From NCBI RefSeq assembly GCF_031583065.1, contig NZ_CP134053.1:372001-436000 (forward strand): DNA of 64,000 bases. Direction: 5' to 3'. Numbering within the stretch: position 1 is the first letter of the stretch; every line of letters begins with the position of its first letter. The notes beneath the pieces were generated by a model. It was not told where the DNA came from. It saw nothing but the letters and a program-made list of their open reading frames with translations, and searched no databases. This document shows positions 63,888 to 64,000 of this stretch, piece after piece. The position numbers and the translations under genes are program-made. Source of the stretch: Streptomyces sp. CGMCC 4.7035 (GTDB taxonomy: Bacteria; Actinomycetota; Actinomycetes; Streptomycetales; Streptomycetaceae).

Positions 63888-63981
63888 CGCCGGCCCTTTG
63901 GGCATAGTCCGAACCGGGCGCCGCACCGGCCGGCCTTGTGCGACCCTGCCCCCAGCGGCAGCGCTCACGTACCGTTGACAC

Positions 63982-64000
63982 ATGACGAGCATCGGTGGTG
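63982..64000 (+). CDS. Start of next gene, probably zinc-dependent metalloprotease
   Basis: ATG 63982 begins MTSIGG before the window ends. In Streptomyces the gene after dacB usually encodes a conserved zinc-dependent metalloprotease with this beginning; the assignment rests on position and six codons only. Confidence 0.4.

Overview
The window reads as chromosomal DNA of a Streptomyces (or very close relative). It has very high GC, GTG and TTG starts with GGAGG-type ribosome sites, and a fused membrane-protein/thymidylate kinase. It also has SARP/AfsR and WhiJ-type regulators, a tipA locus, and a core order (topA, tmk, holB, hydrolase, tRNA-Thr ... tipA, ppa, dacB) typical of the genus.

Left chromosomal arm (1-12499): a truncated methyltransferase, a frameshifted membrane-protein gene, a small membrane protein, topA, an MFS-like/Tmk fusion, the DNA polymerase III delta-prime gene, a secreted alpha/beta hydrolase, and tRNA-Thr(CGT).

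Integrated mobile element (12500-29891): about 17.4 kb inserted in the 3' half of tRNA-Thr. It is bounded by perfect 45-bp direct repeats, with a second identical 23-bp sequence just inside each end. It carries an integrase coupled to an XRE regulator, a divergent excisionase-like protein, a DUF3631 ATPase, an iteron-rich non-coding stretch, a DUF2637 membrane protein, and a MobC/relaxase pair. No FtsK/TraB-type pump or type IV secretion gene is visible, so it looks like an integrative mobilizable element. Its cargo is a graspetide (ATP-grasp RiPP) cluster: precursor tgmA, ATP-grasp ligase tgmB, and a protein-isoaspartate-methyltransferase-like tgmC. Next to these lie an ATP-binding anti-sigma-like protein, two small proteins, and a divergent XRE/TPR regulator - GNAT - NUDIX operon. 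The right 3 kb of the element is gene-poor and holds decayed genes, including an aquaporin pseudogene.

Right chromosomal arm (29892-64000): a SpoIIE-type phosphatase with a tandem-HAMP hybrid histidine kinase, a TrmH-type rRNA methyltransferase, a glycosyltransferase, a SARP/NB-ARC/TPR regulator, an exonuclease/DNA polymerase I-like protein, a DUF2786 protein, lipoproteins, and a solitary TnpB insertion. Then follow a WhiJ-type triad (DUF397, ATP-binding protein, XRE/DUF5753), aldehyde dehydrogenase, DinB, PadR, a ClC-family channel with glutamate decarboxylase, a tipA regulator that has lost its ligand domain, YbjQ, DedA, a ThrE-type exporter, pyrophosphatase, and a D-Ala-D-Ala carboxypeptidase. 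Many intergenic gaps in this arm hold short tandem repeats.

The most interesting system is the graspetide cluster riding on a tRNA-targeting mobilizable element. The WhiJ-type locus also stands out: its genes share an almost identical 29-bp upstream sequence in inverted orientation. All family assignments come from reading motifs; no database search was run.
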